DNA from: JAGNLA01 sp964639885
GTDB taxonomy: Bacteria > Caldisericota > Caldisericia > JAAYUI01
Assembly: GCA_964639885.1 (NCBI GenBank)
Contig: CAZXEH010000021.1
Span: 1 to 36,044, forward strand
Direction: 5' to 3'
DNA: 36,044 nucleotides
Shown here: positions 1 to 6,663 of the stretch, piece by piece
Numbering within the stretch: position 1 is the first letter of the stretch
Layout of the letters: each line of letters opens with the position of its first letter
The notes under the pieces: generated by a model
Database searches by the model: none
Told to the model about the DNA's origin: nothing
The model's input: only the letters and a program-made list of their open reading frames with translations
Translations under genes and position numbers: made by a program

Positions 1-372
1 GCCGTCAATGGGGTTATGCAGCCTCAGACTTACAGGATCAACCTTTCAAAAGGAAGAATGATTGTACCGGTTGATTTTTTCGAGGTTTTGTCAGATGTTT
101 CGGTTAACGTTTCGGGTGATACCCTCTTCTTTGTAAGCCCGAAACTGCTTCCGTGGCAGATGATGCCCCAGCCGGATTTGGGCAAAAACCTTTATGAAAC
201 CAAGTGTGCAAGGTGCCACCAGCCACCTGTGCCGGACGTGAAGTACAGATCAGAATGGACACCGATTGTCCAGCGGATGATGGCCAAGGATCCAGCGTGG
301 ATCAGTCCAAAAGAGGCTGACCTCATTACACGCTATCTGTGGGGTCAGGCCAAACCCGACAGTCCCGATTAA
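1..372 (+). CDS. C-terminal part of a stalk-domain, mono-heme c-type cytochrome (5' end outside window)
   Basis: The frame is open from base 1, so the protein starts upstream and only its C-terminal ~123 residues are seen. The first part resembles the copper amine oxidase N-terminal 'stalk' domain found on many exported bacterial proteins (a VNG-like opening, then a strand reading IVPVDFFEVL). It is followed by one c-type heme-binding CARCH motif encoded at 205-219 and a short helical tail with Met-Met and Trp residues, as in small class I cytochrome c domains; a downstream Met could be the sixth ligand. It is presumably exported and acts in extracytoplasmic electron transfer, like the two heme proteins that follow. 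A full-length sequence is needed to name it. Heme attachment is well supported by the motif; the electron partner is unknown. Confidence 0.7.
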   Translation, partial: AVNGVMQPQTYRINLSKGRMIVPVDFFEVLSDVSVNVSGDTLFFVSPKLLPWQMMPQPDLGKNLYETKCARCHQPPVPDVKYRSEWTPIVQRMMAKDPAWISPKEADLITRYLWGQAKPDSPD

Positions 373-474
373 CTTTGTTTTAACTAACGACAAGATGTAG
401 TTTTACTCTTGTTTTGTTTCCTGCCTGTTTACGCCAAATATTATCTGCAGTTAGATATTTCATGGAGGCTCTTA

Positions 475-1233
475 ATGAAGAAGTCAGTCATCGCTTTTAT
501 AGCAATTGTCGCCCTCGTGCTCGGTGTGACCATGATCGCCCATGCTCAGCAGGCATACATGGACTCATTCAAAGCCAACTACCCACAGCTTGGCAAGTCA
601 AAACTTGCAAAAGACTGTCTTGCATGCCACATCAACCCGACAGGCTCAGGCGAGAGAAACCCGTATGGCGTCAATTATGAAAACGAGAACGAAATCGATG
701 ATGATTATGACACGCTCGAAACCATTGATGCTGATGGCGATGGATACACAACAGGCCAGGAAATCAAGGGAGTAACCTACCCGGGCGATTTCACCGACAC
801 ACCGGGTGCAAAGAAATTCAAAACCTGCCTCACCTTCTTCGCCGGCAAGGACACCTTCAAAAAGAAACTTTGCGACTACATGATCTTCAACGGCAAGATG
901 GTCACGCTCACAAAGGATGGCAACGGAGTCTACTTCAAGGGCACAAGCATGATGGTTCCATGCAAGATTTCTGTTGAAAAGCTTGGCGCAGCATACAAGT
1001 ACGATTCAAAAAAGAAAACCATCACAATTACAAAGGGTAAAAAGACTGTTGCGGAGCTCACTCTTGGCAAGACAGCCGGAAAGATCAACGGCAAGGCAGT
1101 CACGCTTCCTGCAGCTCCGGAAAACAAGACCGGCACAACAATTGTTCATGTGCCAACCAAGACCCTTGAACTCATCTTCAATGCCAAGTACGTCTACATC
1201 AAAAGAGGAAAGATAGGTCATATCAGACTTTGA
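475..1233 (+). CDS. Exported mono-heme protein with EF-hand loop and copper-amine-oxidase-N stalk domain (copy 1)
   Basis: 252 aa. The ATG at 475 is chosen over an upstream TTG-type start because a GGAGG lies just before it and it begins a clean signal peptide (MKKSVIAF..., cleavage near AHA-QQ). A CLACH heme motif (C48, C51, H52) is followed by a GERNPYG segment typical of small heme proteins that carry calcium loops. The EF-hand/dockerin-like loop DADGDGYTTGQE is at residues 85-96. The C-terminal ~130 residues match the copper amine oxidase N-like stalk fold, including a VPCKISVEKLGAAYKYD stretch. The protein should be outside the cytoplasm, with heme and Ca2+ bound. It is a paralogue of the next gene. 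Role in electron transfer or surface attachment is inferred from domains only. Confidence 0.8.
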   Translation: MKKSVIAFIAIVALVLGVTMIAHAQQAYMDSFKANYPQLGKSKLAKDCLACHINPTGSGERNPYGVNYENENEIDDDYDTLETIDADGDGYTTGQEIKGVTYPGDFTDTPGAKKFKTCLTFFAGKDTFKKKLCDYMIFNGKMVTLTKDGNGVYFKGTSMMVPCKISVEKLGAAYKYDSKKKTITITKGKKTVAELTLGKTAGKINGKAVTLPAAPENKTGTTIVHVPTKTLELIFNAKYVYIKRGKIGHIRL

Positions 1234-1265
1234 CACCTGACGACCACAGTACATATAAGTGTTCA

Positions 1266-1306
1266 ATAATACGCCACCGGTGCGTCCGGTGGCGTATTAT
1301 ATTTTT
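1266..1306 (+). terminator. Rho-independent terminator between the two heme genes
   Basis: A perfect 15-bp inverted repeat (1266-1280 and 1286-1300) encloses the 5-base loop TGCGT and is followed by ATTTTT. It ends the transcript of the first paralogue (stop at 1233). The ribosome binding site of the second paralogue follows directly, so the second gene is probably expressed by read-through or from a promoter I cannot see. Confidence 0.88.
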
Positions 1307-1327
1307 AAAGGAGGTTTTTCTTAAAAG

Positions 1328-2089
1328 ATGAGAAAACTGGTAACGTTGGTGATTGCGATTGTTATGGTTGCTGGAATTACAGGGCTTGTGCTTGCTCAAC
1401 AGGCTTACAATGACTCTTTTTTTGTAAACTATGAGGCGGCAAAGAAAACAAAACTTGCAAAAGACTGCAAACCGTGCCATTTCAAAGCTGATGGTTCCGG
1501 CGAACGCAACGCGTACGGCATTATGTATGAAAATGATGGTGAAATCGACGATGATTTCGAAGGCATTGAAAAAGATGATGCCGATGGCGATGGCTACTCA
1601 AACATCGATGAAATCAAGGCTGGAACCTGGCCAGGATTCTTCAATGATCATCCGGGTGCAGCAAAATACAGCAAGTGTGTGACGTTTGTCGGTACGAAAG
1701 ACAGCTTCAAAAAAGCTCCGGTCATGTACTGTATTGTCAACGGCACCTTGTTTGATATGACCAAACAGGGTGGTGCCTGCTACATCAAGGGTGGCAAGAT
1801 GATGGCCCCGCTTCGTGTTGGCATCGAGCAGCTTGGCGGAACGGTCAAGTACGATGCAAAGGAAAAAAGAATAGACATCTACAAGGGTTCAAAGCTCATG
1901 GGCAAGATGTGGATTGGCAAAAGATACGGTGAAATTCCTCCAGGAAAGAAGTATGACCTGATCACAGCTCCGGAAATCAAGGCTGGAACTTCTTCAACGT
2001 TTGTGCCTGTTAAAGCCGTTGGTGTGGCTCTCGGAGCTGACTTCGCATGGGTGAACAGGGGAAAGCTTGCGAACTTCCGCTTCAAATGA
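1328..2089 (+). CDS. Exported mono-heme protein with EF-hand loop and copper-amine-oxidase-N stalk domain (copy 2)
   Basis: 253 aa, paralogous along its whole length to the gene at 475. A Sec signal peptide (MRKLVTLVIAIVMVAG..., cleavage near LA-QQ) precedes the heme motif CKPCH (C47, C50, H51), the segment GERNAYG, and the EF-hand loop DADGDGYSNIDE at residues 84-95. The C-terminal stalk-like domain carries MMAPLRVGIEQLGG, nearer to the canonical family pattern than in copy 1. AAAGGAGG lies ahead of the ATG. The pair most likely arose by tandem duplication and the copies have diverged substantially. Expected location is periplasmic or surface. Whether the heme exchanges electrons with a metal or mineral outside the cell cannot be told from sequence. 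Confidence 0.8.
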   Translation: MRKLVTLVIAIVMVAGITGLVLAQQAYNDSFFVNYEAAKKTKLAKDCKPCHFKADGSGERNAYGIMYENDGEIDDDFEGIEKDDADGDGYSNIDEIKAGTWPGFFNDHPGAAKYSKCVTFVGTKDSFKKAPVMYCIVNGTLFDMTKQGGACYIKGGKMMAPLRVGIEQLGGTVKYDAKEKRIDIYKGSKLMGKMWIGKRYGEIPPGKKYDLITAPEIKAGTSSTFVPVKAVGVALGADFAWVNRGKLANFRFK

Positions 2090-2119
2090 TCAGTTTTAGA
2101 ATAAATTATCATTCCTGAA

Positions 2120-2224
2120 ATAAACCCCTCATTTACTTAACCTGGACTTACCAAAATTCCGAATCTTCTGCCTATCATGTTGATGGCATAAGATTGAACC
2201 AGGAGATGGATATGAGGGGTTTAT
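2120..2224 (+). promoter_or_regulatory. Nested hairpin leader that includes the SD and start codon of the 2212 gene
   Basis: A 13-bp perfect inverted repeat pairs 2120-2132 with 2212-2224; its right arm starts with the ATG of the downstream gene. Inside it CCTGG (2141-2145) can pair with CCAGG (2199-2203), which overlaps the AGGAG ribosome site at 2201-2205. At the centre 2162-2177 pairs with 2181-2195 around a TGT loop, with one mismatch and one bulge. All three helices are nested and compatible. The 8-base internal loops between the outer two helices are symmetric. There is no T-run after it, so it is not an intrinsic terminator. If the RNA folds this way, translation initiation would be blocked until it is opened. 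Confidence 0.55.
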
Positions 2225-4938
2225 ACTTTGTAATAACTATCATTCTTGTTATACTTTTAATACCAGAAATATCGATAGTAAATTATTCACGCATATGTCT
2301 TGGATTTCAAGATTCGAAAATGTCGGTTTCCAAAAAAACAATTGATGAAACACCAAAAAAATCACCATCAAACCAGTCAGAAACGACACTGGCCAATCAC
2401 AACGACGATTCCGGTAAACTGAATAACAACAATATTAAAACGTCAAATTTCGACGGAACCTTTAACTTTTCAAAATCAGTAGATGCAAATGGAGATGGTA
2501 TCTATATCGACAATGGCAAGAAGGTAGATTCCGGCGACAGACTGAGTTTCAATCTTGACTGGAATTTTGTTTCTGGTGCTGATCCGCTTGATCAGGCTTA
2601 CGTCACCGATCAGGTGCCAGTTGGAACAACATATCTTGCTGGCTTTGCATCCAATTACAACCTCGAACATTCGCTTGATGGCGGTTTGACATGGAATCCG
2701 GGTGAACCACCAAACGGTGCTCCTGCCGGAACGAAACTACGCTGGAATGTAACCGAGCCTTATTGGTCAACAATCGATGGCAAGCCGTACGACCCTGCGA
2801 CAGAAAACGCTCATGTGAGTGAGTCATCTGCACAGCCGGCTCTGGTCTTCAACAAGACGGACAAGCCATCCCTGGCCTTTTCGGATTTTGCAAGGACGTA
2901 TGATGAATATGATATCGTCAACACAACATGGAACGGATCGCAGTGGGTTGGAGCAAACGCTTTCCCCTACAACCACGAAAATGCTGATAACGGAACCGTG
3001 AATCCGGAAGCCTCCGAGAGCGATGGGGCATCACTGGCGTTCGACCAGAATAACAGGCCGTGTGTTGCATGGGGCGAGAGGATTGATCCTGCAGTCATAA
3101 CCAGCTGGGAGATTTTCTTTGCAAGATGGAACGGCTCCAAGTGGGTGAACGTCCAGGGTGATGCCCTGAGTGGATTGAATGGCATAGTCAGCAATACGCC
3201 CAGCACCTCGTATGGAGTGTCGCTGGCCATTGACTCAAATGGATTTCCAAACCTTGTCTGGTATGACTACACCGGAGCATCCCTTAGCTTTGACATCTAT
3301 TTTGTAAAATGGAACGGGAGTTCGTGGGTCAATGTTTCCGGTGCTATTTATGACGGTTCAAACGCCAAAGTCAGCAACACCACGAGCAGCTCGGAGTTTC
3401 CGTGTCTGAGGCTGGATCAAAATGATTTGCCCTGCGTCACCTGGTCAGAAGGATCCTTTGGTGGTTATGATGTAATGTTTGTCAGGTGGGATGGTGTTCA
3501 ATGGGTCGGTGCAAACGGTTTGCCCTACAACCCTGGAACTGGCGCAAACGGCAACGTCAGCATGAACCCTGGAATGTCTGGCTATCCTGCAATGGATCTG
3601 GATTCGAACGGCAACCCATGCATCTCCTGGCATGACTATTCTTACGGTGCCGGCACAGACATCATGTGTGTCAGGTGGAACGGATTGGCTTGGGTTGGCG
3701 GGAACGGATTGCCTTTCAACAGCGTTACCGGAGCAAACGGAATTGTAGCCAGATCAGCGTTTATTCCGAACGGTACAACCTCCAGCAAGATGTCATCCAA
3801 GATGACATCAGTTGTTTTTGACGGCAACGATGACATTCTTCTCACCTTCTGGTGTGAAATGGCCGGTAACAAAGGTGTATATTTCATACAAACGACAAGT
3901 GCCGCTTCGGTATGGTTCGGTGCAAACGGGAAGCCATTTGACAGCATCACCGGTCAAAATGGCTGGACGAGAGCCGGCATGCAGTGTATCTACACCAATT
4001 TCGCAACCACAGTCTCAATCGGTCACGACATAAACGATCTTCCCTACATCTCCTGGTACACACAGACCCCTGACTATTACGCTGTTTCATTGATCAGATT
4101 TTCACCACTTTCCCAGACGAGGTCTTTGAAGTTTTCTGTTGTCGTTGACAGCCCGATCAATCCGGGCATATCAACCATTCAAAACATTGCCTCGTTTGCA
4201 CATTCCCTTGATGGTGGCCAATCGCTCCGAAGCGATACGGTGACGCTTGGGCTCAAGGGTAGCGAAACGATCGTTGGCAATGGATTGAAAATCACAAAAA
4301 CATCAAAAAGTTTCAGCTATAATGTCAACGATGAACTTGAGTTCACGATTTCTGTGACCAATACCGGTTTGGAGAGTCTTTCAGACGTTTCATTGACTGA
4401 CGTCTTTCCAAGGGAACTAAGTTTCATCTCATCACAACCTTCGGGTCAGGCAGGTGTTTCGTCGGTCAGGTTTTCGCTTGGAACGCTAGACCCTGGAGAA
4501 ACAGAGACAGTAAAAATCAGTTTCAATCTTAACAGAGGAGTTTCAGTCAACGATTGCCTGACACTGATCAATGATGCTGTCGCTCAAACTGGTGCGGTGA
4601 TTTCTAAAACTTCTTGTACATTCAGCATTTGCAGACCAAAAGCCCCAGACCCGCTCGTCCTCAACGCCACATGGGTTGGCATCGACACCCAGACAGGTGT
4701 TGGCAACCTTGGTACGCCTGTACTCATTCTCGTCAAGGTGACAGGTGGTTCATCTCCATACGACCTTTACTTTGATTGGGGCGAAGGTAGCACAATGCTT
4801 GGCGACCAGAGAGATGGCGATGAAATTCCGGCAGTTGTTGTGGAAAATCTCGAACCAGGTGATTACAGTTTCTCGGTTAAATGTGTCGACGCTTATGGTG
4901 GAACCAGATCAATATTCAGAAAAGTGACCATAAAATAA
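2212..4938 (+). CDS. Large exported surface protein: DUF11-like domains flanking a repeat array resembling a beta-propeller
   Basis: 908 aa from the ATG at 2212, chosen because AGGAG sits six bases upstream; TTG 2194 and ATG 2206 are in frame but poorly placed. An N-terminal hydrophobic segment (LYFVITIILVILLIP) is a signal peptide or anchor. A Ser/Thr/Asn-rich linker leads to a DUF11-like domain (roughly residues 85-180). Next come about six repeats of ~55-65 residues with the pattern PxLAxDxNxxPxxxWxD...xxVRWNGxxWVxxNG (roughly 200-630), which resembles bacterial propeller-type repeats. A second DUF11-like domain (about 690-800) contains VTNTGLESLSDVSLTDVFP. A final PKD/Ig-like domain (about 820-908) contains FDWGEGS. 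No catalytic motif is seen; adhesion or surface structure is the likely role. Confidence 0.75.
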   Translation: MRGLYFVITIILVILLIPEISIVNYSRICLGFQDSKMSVSKKTIDETPKKSPSNQSETTLANHNDDSGKLNNNNIKTSNFDGTFNFSKSVDANGDGIYIDNGKKVDSGDRLSFNLDWNFVSGADPLDQAYVTDQVPVGTTYLAGFASNYNLEHSLDGGLTWNPGEPPNGAPAGTKLRWNVTEPYWSTIDGKPYDPATENAHVSESSAQPALVFNKTDKPSLAFSDFARTYDEYDIVNTTWNGSQWVGANAFPYNHENADNGTVNPEASESDGASLAFDQNNRPCVAWGERIDPAVITSWEIFFARWNGSKWVNVQGDALSGLNGIVSNTPSTSYGVSLAIDSNGFPNLVWYDYTGASLSFDIYFVKWNGSSWVNVSGAIYDGSNAKVSNTTSSSEFPCLRLDQNDLPCVTWSEGSFGGYDVMFVRWDGVQWVGANGLPYNPGTGANGNVSMNPGMSGYPAMDLDSNGNPCISWHDYSYGAGTDIMCVRWNGLAWVGGNGLPFNSVTGANGIVARSAFIPNGTTSSKMSSKMTSVVFDGNDDILLTFWCEMAGNKGVYFIQTTSAASVWFGANGKPFDSITGQNGWTRAGMQCIYTNFATTVSIGHDINDLPYISWYTQTPDYYAVSLIRFSPLSQTRSLKFSVVVDSPINPGISTIQNIASFAHSLDGGQSLRSDTVTLGLKGSETIVGNGLKITKTSKSFSYNVNDELEFTISVTNTGLESLSDVSLTDVFPRELSFISSQPSGQAGVSSVRFSLGTLDPGETETVKISFNLNRGVSVNDCLTLINDAVAQTGAVISKTSCTFSICRPKAPDPLVLNATWVGIDTQTGVGNLGTPVLILVKVTGGSSPYDLYFDWGEGSTMLGDQRDGDEIPAVVVENLEPGDYSFSVKCVDAYGGTRSIFRKVTIK

Positions 4939-4990
4939 CCGGAATGTTACTGAATTTAACCATAAACAAAGAATCGCTCATCCTCGTCAC

Positions 4991-5018
4991 TTGAAAATGA
5001 TATATTTGACGTTATAAT
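4991..5018 (+). promoter_or_regulatory. Sigma-70-type promoter for the cold-shock gene array
   Basis: TTGAAA at 4991-4996, a 16-base spacer, and a perfect TATAAT at 5013-5018. The expected transcript would start about 40 bases before the first csp GTG codon. The leader it would make contains CCTCC directly before GGAGGG (5039-5050), an anti-Shine-Dalgarno-like stretch that could pair locally. Confidence 0.6.
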
Positions 5019-5066
5019 CCAAAATATAGTAAAAAGTCCTCCTTGGAGGGCGAAAGGATTTCAAAA

Positions 5067-5270
5067 GTGCCAGAAGGTACAGTAAAGTGGTATGACGCAA
5101 AAAAAGGTTTTGGTTTTATAACCAGAACTGACACCAGTGAAGATGTTTTTGTTCACTGGAGTGGTATTCAAAAAGACGGTTTCAAATCCCTCGAACCAAA
5201 TCAGAGGGTAACGTTCGACATCATCGCAACAGATCGCGGCGCAAAAGCCGAGAACGTAAAGCCAGCTTGA
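5067..5270 (+). CDS. csp: Cold-shock protein, CspA family (copy 1)
   Basis: 67 aa from a GTG at 5067, preceded by GAAAGGA with eight bases between; a TTG at 5043 is in frame but would overlap the ribosome site and add residues absent from the other copies. It is a single cold-shock (OB-fold) domain with RNP1 KGFGFI and RNP2 VFVHW, which bind single-stranded RNA and DNA and act as RNA chaperones in the cytoplasm. It is the most divergent of the four copies (W instead of Y after VFVH; IIATDRG in place of IAQGPKG). It is the first gene behind the only clear promoter in the array. Confidence 0.93.
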   Translation: MPEGTVKWYDAKKGFGFITRTDTSEDVFVHWSGIQKDGFKSLEPNQRVTFDIIATDRGAKAENVKPA

Positions 5271-5339
5271 GCAGCAAGTAAGTGAAAGCAGCATAGCCTT
5301 GCGTTCTTCATCAGCAAAATTTACAGATGGAATTGACAG

Positions 5340-5377
5340 ACCCCAGATGGACCATGTCCTTTGGGGTTTTATTATTT
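5340..5377 (+). terminator. Terminator-like hairpin between csp copies 1 and 2
   Basis: ACCCCA (5340-5345) pairs with TGGGGT (5362-5367), and inside it GGAC (5349-5352) pairs with GTCC (5356-5359) around a CAT loop; the following bases are TTTATTATTT. It lies between two csp genes in the same direction, so it may partly terminate copy 1 or act as an attenuator for copy 2. Confidence 0.55.
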
Positions 5378-5391
5378 GAAGGAGGGTGAAA

Positions 5392-5595
5392 ATGCCAGAA
5401 GGAACAGTTAAGTGGTATGACCAGAAAAAGGGTTACGGATTTCTGACAAGATCAGACACAGGAGAAGATGTCTTCGTTCACTACACAGCCATCAACAAAG
5501 ATGGTTACAAGACTCTGGACAATGGCCAGAAGGTGACGTTCGACATCGCTCAGGGACCAAAGGGTCTCAAAGCTGAAAACGTCAGACCAGCCTGA
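5392..5595 (+). CDS. csp: Cold-shock protein, CspA family (copy 2)
   Basis: 67 aa. The ATG at 5392 is five bases after AAGGAGGG; a GTG two codons upstream lies inside that ribosome site and is not used. Single cold-shock domain with RNP1 KGYGFL and RNP2 VFVHY. The C-terminal half (from YKTLDNGQKV) is nearly identical to copies 3 and 4, so these three are recent duplicates or are kept alike by gene conversion. Nucleic-acid-binding chaperone, cytoplasmic. Confidence 0.94.
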   Translation: MPEGTVKWYDQKKGYGFLTRSDTGEDVFVHYTAINKDGYKTLDNGQKVTFDIAQGPKGLKAENVRPA

Positions 5596-5618
5596 AAAAC
5601 GACTGGGAAAGCGGAAGT

Positions 5619-5634
5619 TGCCCCAAAAGGGGCA
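5619..5634 (+). other. Short GC-rich hairpin after csp copy 2
   Basis: TGCCCC-AAAA-GGGGCA is a 6-bp perfect stem with an A4 tetraloop just downstream of the copy 2 stop codon. There is no T-run after it, so it is more likely an mRNA 3'-end stabiliser or part of the copy 3 leader than a terminator. Confidence 0.4.
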
Positions 5635-5644
5635 CGTTAAACAA

Positions 5645-5694
5645 GGAAACTAGAAACCTTTTTTCGGCTAACCGTAAGAAGTTTTCGTTTCAGT
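5645..5694 (+). promoter_or_regulatory. Structured csp leader element (copy 3)
   Basis: GGAAACTAGAA begins the element. GAAAC (5646-5650) pairs with GTTTC (5687-5691). After a TA bulge, 5653-5667 pairs with 5672-5686 (13 of 15 positions pair, including one G-U) around a CTAA loop. The same outline, with a different inner stem sequence, is found ahead of copy 4. It ends just before the ribosome site of copy 3 and could act as a temperature- or Csp-sensitive leader. Confidence 0.5.
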
Positions 5695-5715
5695 ATTAAA
5701 AAAGGAGTATGCAAA

Positions 5716-5916
5716 ATGGCAACAGGAACAGTTAAGTGGTATGACCAGAAAAAGGGTTATGGATTTGTTACGACAGACGCAGGCGAAGATATCTTCGTCC
5801 ATTATGCCTCTATCAACATGGAAGGTTACAAGACTCTGGACAATGGCCAGAAGGTAACATTCGACATCGCCCAGGGACCAAAGGGTCTCAAAGCCGAAAA
5901 CGTCAGGCCAGCCTGA
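5716..5916 (+). CDS. csp: Cold-shock protein, CspA family (copy 3)
   Basis: 66 aa from ATG 5716 behind AAAGGAG. Single cold-shock domain with RNP1 KGYGFV and RNP2 IFVHY. It is one residue shorter than copies 2 and 4 because the loop before RNP2 has TTDAGED where the others have a TRxDTGED-type loop. The rest, from YKTLDNGQKV to the end, is identical to copy 2. Third in a run of four. Confidence 0.94.
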   Translation: MATGTVKWYDQKKGYGFVTTDAGEDIFVHYASINMEGYKTLDNGQKVTFDIAQGPKGLKAENVRPA

Positions 5917-5962
5917 CGAACTCGGATTCAGTCAACACTCTGTAATGGAGTGAATTAGTTTC

Positions 5963-6013
5963 GGAAACTAGAAGCCTTTCCTGGAAACACCGGGGGAGGC
6001 TTTTGTTTCAGAA
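5963..6013 (+). promoter_or_regulatory. Structured csp leader element (copy 4), with terminator-like stem
   Basis: GGAAACTAGAA is shared with the copy 3 leader. GAAAC (5964-5968) pairs with GTTTC (6005-6009). The inner stem 5972-5984/5990-6002 is 13 bp with three G-U pairs around an AAACA loop and runs into TTTTGTTTC, so it also looks like an intrinsic terminator. A second GTTTC just upstream (TAGTTTCGGAAACTA) could compete for the same GAAAC, which would allow two alternative folds. Confidence 0.5.
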
Positions 6014-6034
6014 TAAGAGAAGGAGTACAGCAAA

Positions 6035-6238
6035 ATGCCAGAAGGAACAGTAAAGTGGTACGATCAGAAAAAAGGTTACGGTTTTGTTACAAGAACTGAT
6101 ACAGGGGAAGATGTTTTCGTTCACTACACATCAATTGAAAAAGACGGTTACAAGACTCTGGACAATGGCCAGAAGGTGATGTTTGATATCGAGCAGGGAC
6201 CAAAGGGTCTCAAAGCCTCTAACGTAAGAGCTCTCTAG
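6035..6238 (+). CDS. csp: Cold-shock protein, CspA family (copy 4)
   Basis: 67 aa from ATG 6035 behind GAAGGAG. Single cold-shock domain with RNP1 KGYGFV and RNP2 VFVHY. It is close to copies 2 and 3 but ends in ASNVRAL. Its TAG stop overlaps the TAG stop of the convergent Fur-family gene (CTAG at 6235-6238), so the two genes meet with no spacer and neither has its own terminator after the stop. Confidence 0.94.
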   Translation: MPEGTVKWYDQKKGYGFVTRTDTGEDVFVHYTSIEKDGYKTLDNGQKVMFDIEQGPKGLKASNVRAL

Positions 6239-6660
6239 TTTTTAGACCTGCACTTGTTACAAAGGCCGAAGATTTCTATTGAGATGTCTTCGGCCTGAAA
6301 GTCTCCAACCATCTGCTGAACTTGCTCCTGCCTGAGTTTTCCATTTATGTCAATTTCTTTGTCATCGATATTTCCACAATTCCTGCAAATCACATGAACT
6401 TCAAACGGTTTTCTGATGCCAAAATGAGCGTGCTGCTGGCTGAAGTTGCTTTTGTGTACAACTCTCTGCTCAAACAACATCTCCAGGATTCGATAGATTG
6501 TTGCTATATCAATATGAAACCCCTGCTTTTGAAGCTCTTCCTGAACTTCCCGTGCTTCAAGGTTTTCGTCTTTATGGTCAAAGAGCAGCTTCAAAACTGC
6601 CTTTCTTGGCTTTGTGATACGGAATCCGTTCTGTCTGAGCTGTTCCAATGTTTTTTCCAT
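6235..6660 (-). CDS. Fur-family metal-dependent transcriptional regulator
   Basis: 141 aa. The N-terminal winged helix has its recognition helix near DIATIYRILEML (residues 51-62), matching the Fur/PerR/Zur pattern. The C-terminal dimerisation domain has two CxxC pairs (C92, C95, C134, C137) for a structural zinc, plus His77, His79 and His89 as possible sensing-site ligands. The usual HHDH cluster before the first CxxC is replaced by KPFEVHV, so the metal or peroxide specificity cannot be read off. Its ATG lies three bases after the stop of the subtilase gene and its ribosome site (AAGGAG) lies inside that gene, so it is translationally coupled to it. The 3' end overlaps csp copy 4 convergently. 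Confidence 0.85.
   Translation of the reverse strand: MEKTLEQLRQNGFRITKPRKAVLKLLFDHKDENLEAREVQEELQKQGFHIDIATIYRILEMLFEQRVVHKSNFSQQHAHFGIRKPFEVHVICRNCGNIDDKEIDINGKLRQEQVQQMVGDFQAEDISIEIFGLCNKCRSKN
6263..6296. other. 10-bp inverted repeat inside the 3' end of the Fur-family gene
   Basis: AGGCCGAAGA (6263-6272) and TCTTCGGCCT (6287-6296) are perfectly complementary around a 14-base loop. It lies 25 bases past the csp copy 4 stop, so on the plus strand it could end or protect the csp transcript; on the minus strand it is in the coding region for residues ~121-132. Neither side has a good T-run. Confidence 0.35.
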
Positions 6661-6663
6661 TTA

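Noticed and set aside
5333..5338. TTGACA before csp copy 2 as a promoter -35
   Set aside because: No -10 element lies 15-19 bases downstream; that region is the hairpin.
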